A stretch of 64,000 nt of DNA, taken from the NCBI GenBank assembly GCA_036877525.1, contig JAZGTH010000005.1, positions 186,001-250,000 of the forward strand, given 5' to 3'. This document shows, one piece after another, positions 46,853 through 57,424 of the stretch. The notes beneath the pieces were generated by a model. It saw nothing but the letters and a program-made list of their open reading frames with translations, had not been told where the DNA came from and did not search any database. How positions within the stretch are numbered: the stretch's first letter is position 1; the number at the start of each line of letters is the position of its first letter. This DNA comes from Chromobotia macracanthus (Eukaryota; Chordata; Actinopteri; Cypriniformes; Botiidae). The position numbers and the translations under genes are program-made.

Positions 46853-48027
46853 CTAACAAATGTTGTCTGACAAAGTATTTGCAAGTTCACATACCTCCTT
46901 AATGTTATCTTTGGCAATCTCCGATTGGCGGAGTATCATGTCGTTTGTGCCGACGTGAATAATAATCTTATAGAATTTACGTTTAGCATTGGCCAGCACT
47001 TTCAATTTTGATCTGTCTCCTGGTATACATTCGACAATGGTGGCTGGTGCCTCTATTTCCACGTTCCATAAAATAGAATCACCAATAACTGTTGTGGTTT
47101 CTGCCACATCTTAGAAGGATGACTCAAAGACTTTTTCAAAGGTTTTGATGCCAAAAGATAGACTTTATTATCAGAGACATAAAGCCGAGTTGGTCTGCAG
47201 AACAACCGTTTGTGCCTGGTTGGGGAAGGGTCTTTATAGGAGTCTTCTCATGCAAACATGTCAAAATGAGTTAATAAGGGGTTCCTGGAGTTACTATCTT
47301 TCTTCCTTGGGCCCCTAACAATAACAAGAGATGTGCTTGCACAGTTAAATATAGAGCAGAACTATAATGGTAAAATAATTTGTACATGATTCCTTTATAT
47401 TTTGGTTAATAAAATCATCTTCATAACCAGGGCGCTTGATACCGGCGTCTCAGCAGGTGCGTTGCTGAGTGGGGAGAACCGGTTAGACAATATAACAGGA
47501 GTGGGAGAGTGGCACCACTTTTCATTACAACTATGCCGCCTGACTGTCACCCAGCTGCCCTGCCGCATTGGGCCTGTTGTCAAAACCGAGCCATGATCAT
47601 AGCATGTTATGCTAGACGCATCCGAAATAGTGTCTGTTAAATTTACACCCTTGCTAGTCTCAAGAAGTATTTGGATGCGTGATTGTAATTCTGCAACCTT
47701 TTCCGTCAGCCTTACTACAGCCTTACATTTATCACATGTGTGGCCCTCCTTGCTGATGGAAGAAGCTAAGCTATGCATGTGGCATGAGGTGCAGGTTACG
47801 ATAACAAAAGGGGGAAAAGTTTTATTACCTTTTAAGGGCTGAGAGACGGAGATCTCGGAGTCTGGTTGCGGCTCGGGTGAGGAAGTCATCGGGTTCCTGC
47901 ATCGCGCCGGGGCTGGGGTGATGTTCATTACGGCGGACCAGGACTGACCTGAATGGGCCCAAGCAAAGTTCTCCACCACTTCCCGCTCTGCACACACAGA
48001 GTCACACACACCGAATAGATCCGCCAT
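46853..48027 (-). pseudogene. LINE A ORF1: zinc-binding block, coiled coil, SGNH-esterase-like domain (interrupted)
   Basis: From MADLFGVCDSVC (48027) the protein has a Cys/His block (CTSCHMHSLASSI...CDKCK, residues about 79-101), a heptad segment (AVVRLTEKVAELQSRIQIL), then NRFSPLSNAPAETPVSSALV. After an insertion it continues with VIGDSILWNVEI (GDS block) and KIIIHVGTNDMILRQSEIAK (GTND block), 47107-46853. GDS and GTND are hallmark blocks of SGNH hydrolases found in ORF1 of some L2/CR1 elements. The domain's end is missing or degraded beyond 46853. Confidence 0.75.
47105..47400 (-). mobile_element. About 290-bp insertion in LINE A ORF1, LTR-like
   Basis: The sequence separates SALV from VIGDSI of ORF1, which are adjacent in the related copy at 14820-14900. 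Read on the minus strand it has CTCCTATAAAGACCC (TATA-like, about 47240) and GATAATAAAGTCTATC (poly(A)-like, about 47170), the spacing of a small LTR. No clear TG..CA ends or target duplication, so this remains tentative. Confidence 0.4.
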
Positions 48028-48329
48028 TAGAACAGCTTGACAGTAATCCTTTAGTGAAGAGGGTAAATAGGTAGGTACAGACTACTTTTGGAGCTGCTAG
48101 GAAATGCTAACGGTCTAGTGGGCTAAATGCTATAGCGAGCAAGAAGTTACATATAGTTTATAGGTTTATATAGTTTGTATCAGTTAAATATTTAAGATAT
48201 AACTAGAGTGAAATATATATAAAATATAACTAGAATTAATGATAAAACAAGAAAAGTTTGGAGGAGCTCCGAAATCAACCACACGCTCATAACAGGGAAG
48301 TGACATCAAAACCACTTTTGCACATCAGC

Positions 48330-49780
48330 AGGGGGTAAAAGTGGGACTGGCCTCAGCCATGGGACTGGCCTCAGCCAGTCCCATGGCCTTACTGTCCACC
48401 TACTAAGGTGAGGAACTGGACTGTGGTGGATTCGTACTTCAATGCATCTACGACGATACTTTTGGGCTCGCAAAATTCATGCAGAGAGCAATAAGAATTT
48501 CACAACAGCTGACTGCATGTCAGCTAGAAGAATCTTTACCCAAACGTCCACTTACCTCACCCCTATCTACACCTCCAACACCAGAACCCATGCAAGTGGA
48601 TTCTCATCGTCTTAAAAGCTGAACATACTTGTCTCCTTGTTAATGGACTATGTTTATACTGTGGATCCTCTGGTCACCTCCTCAAAGCATGTCCTACAAA
48701 TCCCCCACAATATCATACAAATCAATCCAGCAGTATCTATACTAAAACTTCTTGCAGTTCATATAGTTATTCCTGTCAATTTACCAGCACAAGCCAACAC
48801 AAGCCGTCCTAGACTCTGGATTATCCTGTAATTTTATTTACCAATCCCTTCTGAACCAATTGAAATTAAAACGTAAGAGCCATTCTCATGTACTCAACAT
48901 TGAGACCATACAGGGAAAGCTGTCAGGACGTGGGAAGATTCGGTATCAATCACCACCCATCACGCTCAGGATAGGCTGTCTACATCAGGAACAAATATCC
49001 TTTCTGGTGTTGGAGGGTTCCACTGTCGACATCATCCTGGGATGCCTGCCCGTGGCTTTCCGAACACCCTCTCAAGGTCCAATTGTCCACAAGTCAGATC
49101 ATCTGATGGAGTGAATACTGTCTACCGAATTGCATATCTACAGTCCCTTCTCCTAATACCAGTCAAGATGAACTGCAGCTGTGTTTTACCAACACAGAAA
49201 GTCCTGAACCTGTCTAGCTACATGTCTACCACCACATCGGCCATGGGACTGTTCCATCGACCTGCTGCCTGAGGCTAAACTCCCTAAGGATAGGATATAC
49301 CCTTTGTCATCCCGGAACCTCAGACCATGGAAGAGTACATCAAAGAGACTCTTGATCAACAATTCATCTGTCCGTCCACCTCTCCAGCAGCTTCCAGTTT
49401 TTTCTTTGTGGGATAAAGGATGGAGGCTCAAGACCCTGTTTTGATTATTGCTGTCTTAACTCTCAAATTATCAAATTTTCCTACACTCTTCCCCTGGTCC
49501 CGGCTGCCCTCGAGGAACTTACATTTTCACCAAGTTGGACCATTCGAATCCAGGAAGGTGATGAGTGGAAGCAGCTTTTGTTACTCCGTCGAGGCAATAC
49601 AAATATCTCATAATTCCCTTTGGTCTTTCCAATGCTCCATCAGTCTTCCAAGGATTCACATATGATGTGTTCCGGCAGTTCCTCCATTTTGTCATTGTCT
49701 ACATTGACGACATCTTGATTTACTACCGGAACCTGGCCGAACATCGCCACCATGTTGAGCAAAGAAATAACTCTAAACAT
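48330..49780 (+). pseudogene. Gypsy gag C-terminus, zinc knuckle, protease and RT fragments
   Basis: After LINE A the gag frame resumes (YDDTFGLAKFMQRAIRISQQ near 48447; PLTSPLSTPPTPEPMQVDS near 48555). The zinc knuckle CLYCGSSGHLLKACP has C-x2-C-x4-H-x4-C spacing. A protease-like LDSG lies near 48815 and FLVLEGSTVDIILGCLP near 49000. RT pieces follow in changing frames: EAAFVTPSRQYKYLIIPFGL (49567) and FVIVYIDDILIYY (49690; YIDD metal-binding motif). A short hairpin is at 48356-48387. Translation is blocked by many stops. Confidence 0.8.
48356..48387. repeat. Perfect 14-bp hairpin next to the LINE A border
   Basis: GCCATGGGACTGGC (48356-48369) pairs with 48374-48387 around CTCA. The phrase GGGACTGGCCTCAGCC is also directly repeated (48343, 48361). 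It lies just outside the presumed 5' end of LINE A and may mark a repair junction. Confidence 0.75.
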
Positions 49781-49782
49781 TC

Positions 49783-49970
49783 TAAAGCTAAGTAACTGCT
49801 AAGCTAATCTGCTCTAAGCTAATTTACCTGTTCATAAAAATCATTGATGTTTATCATTATGATTATTCTGAATCCATTGCTGATATTTGACTGCTGTTTG
49901 TTGTCTATGGTTTAATAAACCAACAGTATTATTACTTACCTCTTGTTCCCTGTGTGTGTATGTGCTGACA
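49783..49970 (+). repeat. 3' LTR remnant of the gypsy element
   Basis: Matches 38615-38808 with few changes and ends at the same GCTGACA. The U3 half is absent because of an internal deletion that joins the RT codons to mid-LTR near 49780. Confidence 0.8.
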
Positions 49971-50440
49971 GCATGAGCTCATACACTGCTCCTTACTATT
50001 GTTGTGATTGTCCAATCGCTATTTATAGTGTTTAAATGTTCGTAAGTAGAGAATTTCAATATTTTATCTGCATGATATGAAGCTATACATAATACAAAAC
50101 ATTGATAATCTAAAGGGGATGGTGGTTTAACAGAGGAGATGCTTATTGTCATTATTCTGGCTGCCATCCCTCAATTCCAGCCCTGGTTGAAACTAGCATT
50201 AAGACAAATAAATGCTATAGAAGTATTTTTCATTCTTAGTGATGCTGTGCTTCCACTAATAAGCACCACTAATAAATTAATTATTTTATGGCATAATTCT
50301 TTTTCTGGACAAAACTTACTCAACTCATCCTGCACGGTTTGTTGTAGACCCATGAATGAGGGGTCAAATCAACTGGCTTATTGAGGAGAGCTGTGGTATG
50401 ACTAAAAAAAGTGGACAAAACATTCCTTAGACTTAACATT
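49971..50440. other. Intergenic, nothing recognised
   Basis: No gene or repeat terminus seen; the overlapping short ORFs on both strands have no features. Confidence 0.3.
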
Positions 50441-51250
50441 GGGCTAACTGTTGTGACGTTCTATCTCCACAGAATGTCGTAGAGACTTGTGGGTGGGCTT
50501 TTATCGGTTGCAGCAACAAATGGTGACATTTCAACTTAATAGCCACGCCCTAGCAACCAATTTTAGTACCCTAGCAACCACCCCATTGGCTTCCATTTAA
50601 AAAGGTGAGAGGCATCAGAACATCACAGAGACAAGTGGGTGGCTTCTTTTGACTTAGACTGGCAAGTTAGTCTTTAATTATTACCATGGAAACTGTCCAG
50701 CCATGCCATAACATCCAACGTGAATTAGCTATATCTTAGCACCCAAACATCATAAACACATGGATGTTGATTAACGAACCTGTTAACTGTCCAGTTACAC
50801 CCTAGCAACCATATAATAAATGAATAAGCCATATCTCAGCATTAGAACATTGTAGAGACATATAGGTGGACTTATTTGACTTGGGCTGTCAGTGGGCTTT
50901 AGGTATTACCCTGGCAACTTCCTGATCACATCCCAGGAACCACTGAGATCACCTTAGCAACCTTATGCCATCATGCTAAAACATGCTAGCATCATGCTAA
51001 TTATGTTAAAACATTTTAACATCATGCTATTGAATGCTAGATTCATCTTAAAATGTGTTAACATCATGTAAAAATGTTTGTGTCATGCTAAAATGTCCTT
51101 GTATCAATGCTAATTAAATGTTAAAATGGGCTAGCTTCATGTACAAATATTTTAGCATCATGCTAAAACATGCTAAAATCATGGTAGAACTTGTTTAAAT
51201 GATAACAATATACTAAAACATGTTAAACTTGTTGCCATCAAGTTAGAGAA
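50441..51250. repeat. Complex low-copy repeat: CTAGCAACCA blocks and ATGCTAA satellite-like tail
   Basis: Three spaced copies of a phrase like CATAGAGACATGTGGGTGGCTT...TTGACTT(A/G)G(A/G)CTG (about 50475, 50630, 50860) alternate with ACCCTAGCAACCA (50545, 50570, 50800). From 50965 to 51235 comes a mesh of CATGCTAA / ATGCTAAAAC / TGTTAAAAC variants. This looks like a known type of fish intergenic repeat, but I cannot name it. Confidence 0.55.
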
Positions 51251-51845
51251 TGTCAGACCTGAAGTATTTCAAACCATTTTAAGGCTGGACTTTTTAAACC
51301 AACATAAAATGTGTCTCAAACAGGTTTATTGTCCTAATTTGCCTTGTTCTGTAGTCGAATAATGTGCATAGTCTACTAAGTGGTTTTATCTCATTCTCAA
51401 ATATTATTTAATGTCAGCAGCATCCTGAGGTTAAGAAATGTGTTTTAAACAGTACATTTAATTTTAAACAGTAAAATAATTACGCACATGGAGATTTAAA
51501 TCTGAAAACTGTAACTTTCACCTCTTTATCGCCATCTCTGTTTTAAACATAAAATTGCAGGTTACTTTATTGAAGACAAATAAAACCAAATGTCTCTGGT
51601 TACATATGTAACCTTGGTTCCCTTTCGAGGGAACTCGACACTGCATCAGGCTGAACGCTATGGGAAACAATACCAACTATGCCATGCCGAGGGGAACGAC
51701 TGCCACATGGCCTGTGTTGACGCACAAATCACCATAGGCATTACTCAACCCTACTTGTGCACTGGGGTGACCAAAATTCCACTCTCTGGGCCATTACCCA
51801 ACACGAGGCCCTGTAGTAACTACACTGGACACTCAGAGAGGTGTT

Positions 51846-51918
51846 CAGCTTGAGACTTGAACCCTGGACTCCTGTGTCAGTGTCGAAGCACTAACCCAAT
51901 GCGCCAATGGGCCAGCTG
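51846..51918 (-). other. tRNA-like module in the DIRS element (homologue of M3)
   Basis: On the minus strand: A box TGGCGCATTGGGTTAGTGC and B box GGTTCAAGTCT with about 30 bases between them, 71-73 nt overall, preceded by CTTTATGCAG as in M3. Acceptor stems do not pair well, so it is probably tRNA-derived and non-functional. Confidence 0.6.
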
Positions 51919-53503
51919 CATAAAGGCTTGGCAATAACGGCTCAAGGGCCTATGACGCCTGCCAGCCTATCACCACTGGAGAGGGGGAGTGAGAGTACCG
52001 ACACTCAACCATGAGGACTGATATGTGAGGGAAGAAAAATTTGGCTTCTACGCTCACAACAGCGTCCTTGACCAAGCTCTAATGAGGCCAGGCAGTACAG
52101 AAGGTCCTAATTCACACATCCCTATGCACCTCAACCTGGCACCCTGCTGAGGTGAACCACAGAAACACATAGGGTTCGGACATGAACAATGTGCAGGGTG
52201 TGAGGATGCACAGGGTGCGAGGATACCCCTGGGTCTCAGTCCCCACCCGGAGGTGGTAGGACCGGCTGCCATGCTAGCACCACAGGAGTGGGGGACCCTC
52301 TATAGTGAGGGTACCAAAACACTCAGACCCCGAGGACCGATGCTCGAGGGCGGCCGGGGGCTTCCGCCACCCAAGCATCATCCTATGGACCAAGCTCTAA
52401 AGAGGCAAAGTCTTCCTGCAGTGAAGGTGCCACCTAAACGCAGAGCCCTGCTGTCAGGTACAGCGCACTAACGCACAGAGGGTGTTCGAGCACCAGTCTC
52501 CTGGGTCATAATTCAAGCATTCCCCGGGCCGACTGCATAAAGGTTAGATCTTTAGGGGAGTTACTCTACCGGGTTACCGTTCTGGGCTTAGAGCTCTGGG
52601 GAACAGATTCACCCGCATCTCCTGCTCTGGGAGGGGCAGAGGACCCAATGTAGGGTACTCCTCTGCACACAGCCCAGTAGTCATAGTCCCGAAGTGAGCT
52701 TGTGAACGATGGCCACCGCCACCTGGAACTAATGTCCTCTTCTTCCTGATGGCTACTGGGGAGCGGAGGACCTCAAAAGAGACCTGTGCCTCAGGAAGGC
52801 GATGCTTTAGTGGGGGTGGAGGACCTCCTGTAGTCCAACACTCTAGTCCACCATCCAACAATCTATTTCCTTTGCCAGCCGGGAGGTGGAAGTTTGAGGA
52901 CCCTATATTTACATAGCCCCTCTCCACCACAGAGGGAGGGTGCCACTCTGCCAACCATTTTTGATAAAAAAAATCACCATATCAATCACCAAGAGGGCAG
53001 AACCCCTGAGAGGGGTTCTATGGAATGAAACTATGGAAGGCCCTGGACTGCACGTCCGCTACTCTGAACTTCTCAACCACCACCTGTATTGATTTGCCAA
53101 AAAGTTCAGAGGGTGAGACTGGTGAATCGAGGAGAAAGTTTTTTTCTTTCTCCCCTACGTCAGCCAGACAGACGCCTCTTTTTGGACACTATAGCTGCCA
53201 TAGAACGACCTATGGTCATAGCAGTCTGTTTGGTGGCTCTGAGGGCCAGATCCATGGAACGGCACAGCTCAGCCACCGTTTCAGGGGAAAGCCCCTCCCC
53301 TTGACCCAGGTCCTAAAGCAGGTCAGCCTGGTGTGCCTGTAACACCGCCATGGTGTGTAGTGCAGCACCCACTTGACCTGCTGCCTCATACACCCTGCCG
53401 TTTAGCAGCAAAGTGACATGGAGTGGCCCAGTTGGCAGGGTAGGGGCCTGCAAGGACAACACCCCCCCCACTGGGAGATATCAACAGGGTTAGGGTTATC
53501 TCA

Positions 53504-54171
53504 TCAACAGGGGACATCTCCCCTGTCATGCTCCCTCATTCCCTCCACATTTGCGTAATTCGTACGTGAATCGGAAAAGAAGCGAGAACAATATGGCTTT
53601 TTCCATGATCTCTTGACCTCTGTGTGCAGATCGGGAAGAAAGGGTAGGTTCAATTGGGGCTGTCGGCCATGGGCAGCCAGAAACCGCTCATTTAGCCGGC
53701 CCTGAGTGATCACTGGCTTCTCATGCCACCATCTCTCTGTGGCACGAGACATGACCTCCAGTAACTCCCCGTATGTGGTGCAGGCAGGCCGAGAAGGCTC
53801 GCCCACGCTCGTCACCTCCTCTGCCATATCCTGCATCTCTTGGCTCGCCAGAAGCAAGAGACTGTCCGATGGGTCTGAGGAACCAAATGCCCACTCCTCG
53901 CTCCTTCTCTCAGCGGTGGAGTGAAGTCTGCCTGCGAACCCCACAAAGAAAGTTTCTACTGAGCCTCGGCAGCAGCGGGACCCTCCCTGCGGGGTGCCCA
54001 CCTGGGCTCACCCAAGCAGATAGCCAAACAAGAGCGGAGCTTCTTAATAGAGAAGCCCTTGCAATTCTTGCACTCAGCTCCCTCAAGAACTGAGCGTGCA
54101 TGATCCTCTCCTAAACAGATGATACAAAAATCATGCATGTCTTCCAGAGTCAAAAAATCTCTGATGCACAC
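53504..54171 (-). pseudogene. DIRS gag-like ORF fragments
   Basis: Two overlapping minus-strand frames (54171-53956 and 54001-53504) together read as one gag-like protein with a single frame change near 54000, at GEPRWAPRREGPAAAEA / GGSRCCRGSVETFFVGFAG. The N-terminal Cys/His pattern, the ELLEVMSRATERWW block and the LPFLPDLHTEVKRSW block are typical of fish DIRS ORF1 as I remember it. It stops before the C-terminal part, which lies in shifted frames near 53340-53020. Confidence 0.7.
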
Positions 54172-54395
54172 ATTTTCTAATGGGCTCCTGAAGACAAAAA
54201 AGCTGATGACATGCTCTACAGGTCCCTGTTATACTCACGTGCCCACCTGACGCACATTAGCACTACCGTGGGCCAATTTCATTAACGTGATTAGACACGA
54301 GATTCAGACACCGGTCACACCAAAGGCGTTCCCCTGACGTTCCCCTCCACATAGCATTTCCCTGACGCAGTGTTGAGTTCCCTCGAAAGGGAACT

Positions 54396-55928
54396 GACAA
54401 TTCCTGCAAAATCTGACCTGGCAGCTCAAATTATAAATAATTAATATAAACTTAAAGGTGTGAATCGGGGTAAAGTAAGAAGACCATTTGAACAGAGGTC
54501 TGTTATGTACTCAAGAATTCATTTTTGTTTATTTTTAACTAAAAACAGTTATGGATTGTGTCTTTAAGATAACATGACACTCGTTGCTGCTTCAGCCTTC
54601 ATATGGTAGAAATATCCAAATAAAAATGTGTTCAACATTTCAACAAGCTGACAAAAGTCAATCCACTTCATACATTTAAACTTGTTGTTTTATTGTTGTA
54701 AATGTAAATATTCACTTTCCCATTGCCACAACGGAATCAGAGATTGTAGGTCACATTTAGTGGACATACATCAGCACTGTTTTTCATGTATATATTTATT
54801 TCAACAAATGTCAAATGTAAAAAAAAATCAAATTCCTGGTACCTTGTCAACAGTTTTGACAGGGTACAAGGTACACATTTTCCATATAGGCAAAGGTAGT
54901 GTTAATTATCAAACCAAACAAAATGCAAAACTTTTATAAACACTCAGCAATGTGATTATTTTATTAAGTGATAAGTAGTGAGTTTAAACAATGATGACAA
55001 ATAGATTTGCTATCCAGTGTTATCTCATCACCCCCTCAACCTGCTTCCCTTGGTGTTTTATTAAGTAGAAAAGGTGAACAATATGTATTATATTGTCCAA
55101 TTTTCTCCTTGAACAATGAGGCTAGTTACTGCAACTGTTCTTGATGCAGGAGGAATTTTTCTTAATCACGATAGAAAATCACAAACTTACTAGCCTAAAC
55201 TTAAAAACTAAACTTACTAGCAGAAAGGTAATATGATCCTCCTAATATGGCGTTGAAACAAATTATTTACCCAGAGTTCAACACAGTGTGCATCTGCCTC
55301 ACATGATGGTCAGTAAACAGTTGAAAATAGGCATAAAACATTTAAAACAAAGTTTAAATCAGAAATGATGGTCAGGAAAATATGAGTTTGAAACCAGGTA
55401 TCTTTCTGTTTCTCTCTTATATTTGATGAATGTCATTCTTTTGACAAATCATTTTCATGCCTCAAAATACAGAATCTTTATCAGAGAATTTACCAAGGAA
55501 TTATATTTTAGTTTTATGGTGCAAAATGTGAGTTTTGTCTGTTTTGCCTTGTAATCCCTAAAATTCAATTTAAAATAAACCACAAATAAGAGTAAGAGAG
55601 ATTTTGAGACTGAAAATATAAGATGAGTCAATACAACAACTTCTGTTTCCCAACTAGATGATGAAATGTAACATATTTCAGGTAAACATGTAATTGTTAC
55701 ACATGTATTTGTTTGTATAGGACCAAACCACAAAGTCTGAGTCTGTGGCTCTGTGAATTACCTGGATTTCTGTCAGATTATTCTGCCAGACAACAACACA
55801 ATTACTGATAATCAGGCCTGTGACTCAAATGACTGCTTGTCTCTTAAATGCTTTATATGTCCGTATTTTTAGGCTCAGCTTGTACATTTGACTTCTGTAT
55901 GAGCACAAAGTCAGAGAAAACGATCCAG
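54396..55928. other. Upstream region of the P4HA gene, nothing recognised
   Basis: AT-rich; no repeat terminus or exon other than the 5' part of the first coding exon. An in-frame ATG at 55848 opens the exon's ORF, but the signal peptide fits the later ATG at 55929. A non-coding first exon may lie here; no promoter motif stands out. Confidence 0.35.
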
Positions 55929-57342
55929 ATGGAGGCAAAGTGGTTCTTCGTATTTCTGTCAACACACTGGATGTACTGTACTGCTGTTAATGAGTTTTAC
56001 TCTTCAACAGGTCAGTCAGAGGTGTTATAATGTGACACTGTGGTCTCTCTCTGTGCTTCTGAGAGAAGATACCTGCTTTGTAAAAATACTTGCTACAAAA
56101 TCAAATACTATTTGCAGATGATATGACTCAACTTCTTGACATCCAAAGACAGTTTGCTCAAAGTCTCAGTGATTATAAAGCAGGACTGGAGAGGCAGGTG
56201 GATGCTCTGAGCAGGTATGAAATCAAATTATCATGATATTGTACAAGAATGTAATAGAGAGGAAACAACCTGTCAGTTAATTTAAACATTTAGATTTAAA
56301 AATCTAAATCTAAACAGGTCTTTAAGCTTAAACCTGCTCTAGAGCAGCTTATTTCAGTTAAAGAAGGAAGGCAAGGAACAGAATTGTGGAACACTGTTTT
56401 TTATGCGCAGACCAACATACATTTTTACTTCTTGGATAATAGGCAGTAATCATATTGTTAGGTACAGTAAACAGTGTTTTAGGTGATTTAACACTTACTC
56501 TGAAGTTTTCTTTGAATAACTCTATATCCAGTTTAGTTTAGTCTTCTTTAGATTGTCAGGGTGAATGTCTTGAAATTTTTGCTTTTTAATTTGAGTATGT
56601 CAATCAATCTTTTAAGACTCTTTTAACAATACTTTCTTTTAAAAAATCAGAATAAAAATTACTCAACAAGGTTATGTTTCATCTTTGTACATCTCTGTAA
56701 ACAGTTTCACTATTTATGCTTTTGTGGCAAAAGCACCATTACCATCAGGAATGCCTTGCATAGCACAGTTCATATTAAACCTAGGGTCAGCTCCTTGACT
56801 TTGACTAGGGTATATGGGGAATGCAGGACTACCATCTGTTTTTTTACTTGCTTTATTGGTTGCTGTTTCAAACAGACAAATTTTTTAAGGGCACTAGTAA
56901 AAAAAAAGACCACTTTGTATAATGTTCATATATTTCATTTCTCTTGTTGTGGTGACATTATGAAAGATGAAATGAACAAGTGACACTGAATTCACATCTT
57001 TTAAAGGTTTTCAAATTAGCTATAACCTTCTAGCTACGTTAAAAAAGTTCTTTGGATGTAACAACTAGCCAACAGCAGTGTTGCTGATCAATGTTTCTAC
57101 TATCAATACATAATGCCTTTTCAAGCAATGTGTGACAGTGCAATCTCAGACACCTCAATCCTGCTATACTAATCATAAACTGGTGTATTCAAAGAACTGA
57201 ATTAGCCAGATGATAATTAGTTTTGTAAAGTTTTTTTAATTTAATTCATTTCATCATTGTGTAATATTTATAGCAATGTGGAAACGTCTGCACTTGGTAT
57301 GTAACCCTGGATTAACATCTCTTAGAACTCTTAGATCTATTA

Positions 57343-57424
<82 letters not shown>

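Larger units (their letters stand above)
38926..48320 (-). mobile_element. LINE A: near full-length L2-clade LINE, split by LINE B
   Basis: Read on the minus strand: 5' UTR (48320-48028), ORF1 (48027-46853, interrupted at 47105-47400), ORF2 endonuclease (46546-45813), then after the LINE B insertion (41848-45812) the rest of ORF2 (41845 to about 39523: NEILPQ-like linker, DLSAAFDTIDH-type RT as LLNLSAAFDTIDHKILLDRL, connection SDAEKLIHSFMISRIDYCNS) and a 3' UTR to 38926 ending in the tail whose antisense reads TTATTTGTAAAGCGCTTTCA. Without insertions it is about 5.2 kb, a normal length. The esterase-bearing ORF1 and tail resemble zebrafish ZfL2-type elements as I remember them. RT has several frame breaks and the YxDD region is not intact. 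Confidence 0.85.
38399..49970 (+). mobile_element. Ty3/gypsy-type LTR retrotransposon, internally deleted and carrying nested LINEs
   Basis: 5' LTR about 38399-38808 (ends GCTGACA), gag start at 38828 (MDSHNPTQTDPFTELVNSL). Gag is then interrupted by LINE A (about 38926-48320) and resumes at about 48440 (YDDTFGLAKFMQRAIRISQQ; EPMQVDSHRL). Then come a zinc knuckle (CLYCGSSGHLLKACP, 48654-48700), a protease-like DSG (LDSGLSCNF near 48810) and reverse transcriptase (YLIIPFGLSNAPSVFQGF near 49596; YIDDILIYYRN near 49700, in a frame different from gag). RNase H, integrase and the 5' half of the 3' LTR are missing: RT runs straight into the LTR remnant 49783-49970. Many stops. It is an old, dead copy. 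Confidence 0.88.
51598..54395 (-). mobile_element. Gag-only DIRS element, second copy
   Basis: Terminal inverted repeats: TTCCCTTTCGAGGGAACT (51618-51635) is answered by AGTTCCCTCGAAAGGGAA (54376-54393). A palindrome GGTTACATATGTAACC (51599-51614), as in the DIRS at 11060, lies outside on the left. On the minus strand the gag ORFs read CIICLGEDHARSVLEGAECK (54130; a C-x2-C...H...C-x2-C pattern), SIKKLRSCLAICLGEP, then after a frame change ACTTYGELLEVMSRATERWW, LNLPFLPDLHTEVKRSW (53640) and LQAHQADLL-stop-DLGQGEGLS (near 53340). RT, RNase H and recombinase are absent. Left part 51660-52560 is non-coding with tRNA-like modules. Confidence 0.8.

Noticed and set aside
55848..55928. Upstream ATG as start of the P4HA protein
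   Set aside because: It would add 27 residues before the hydrophobic signal peptide; the ATG at 55929 places the signal peptide at the N-terminus as in the family.
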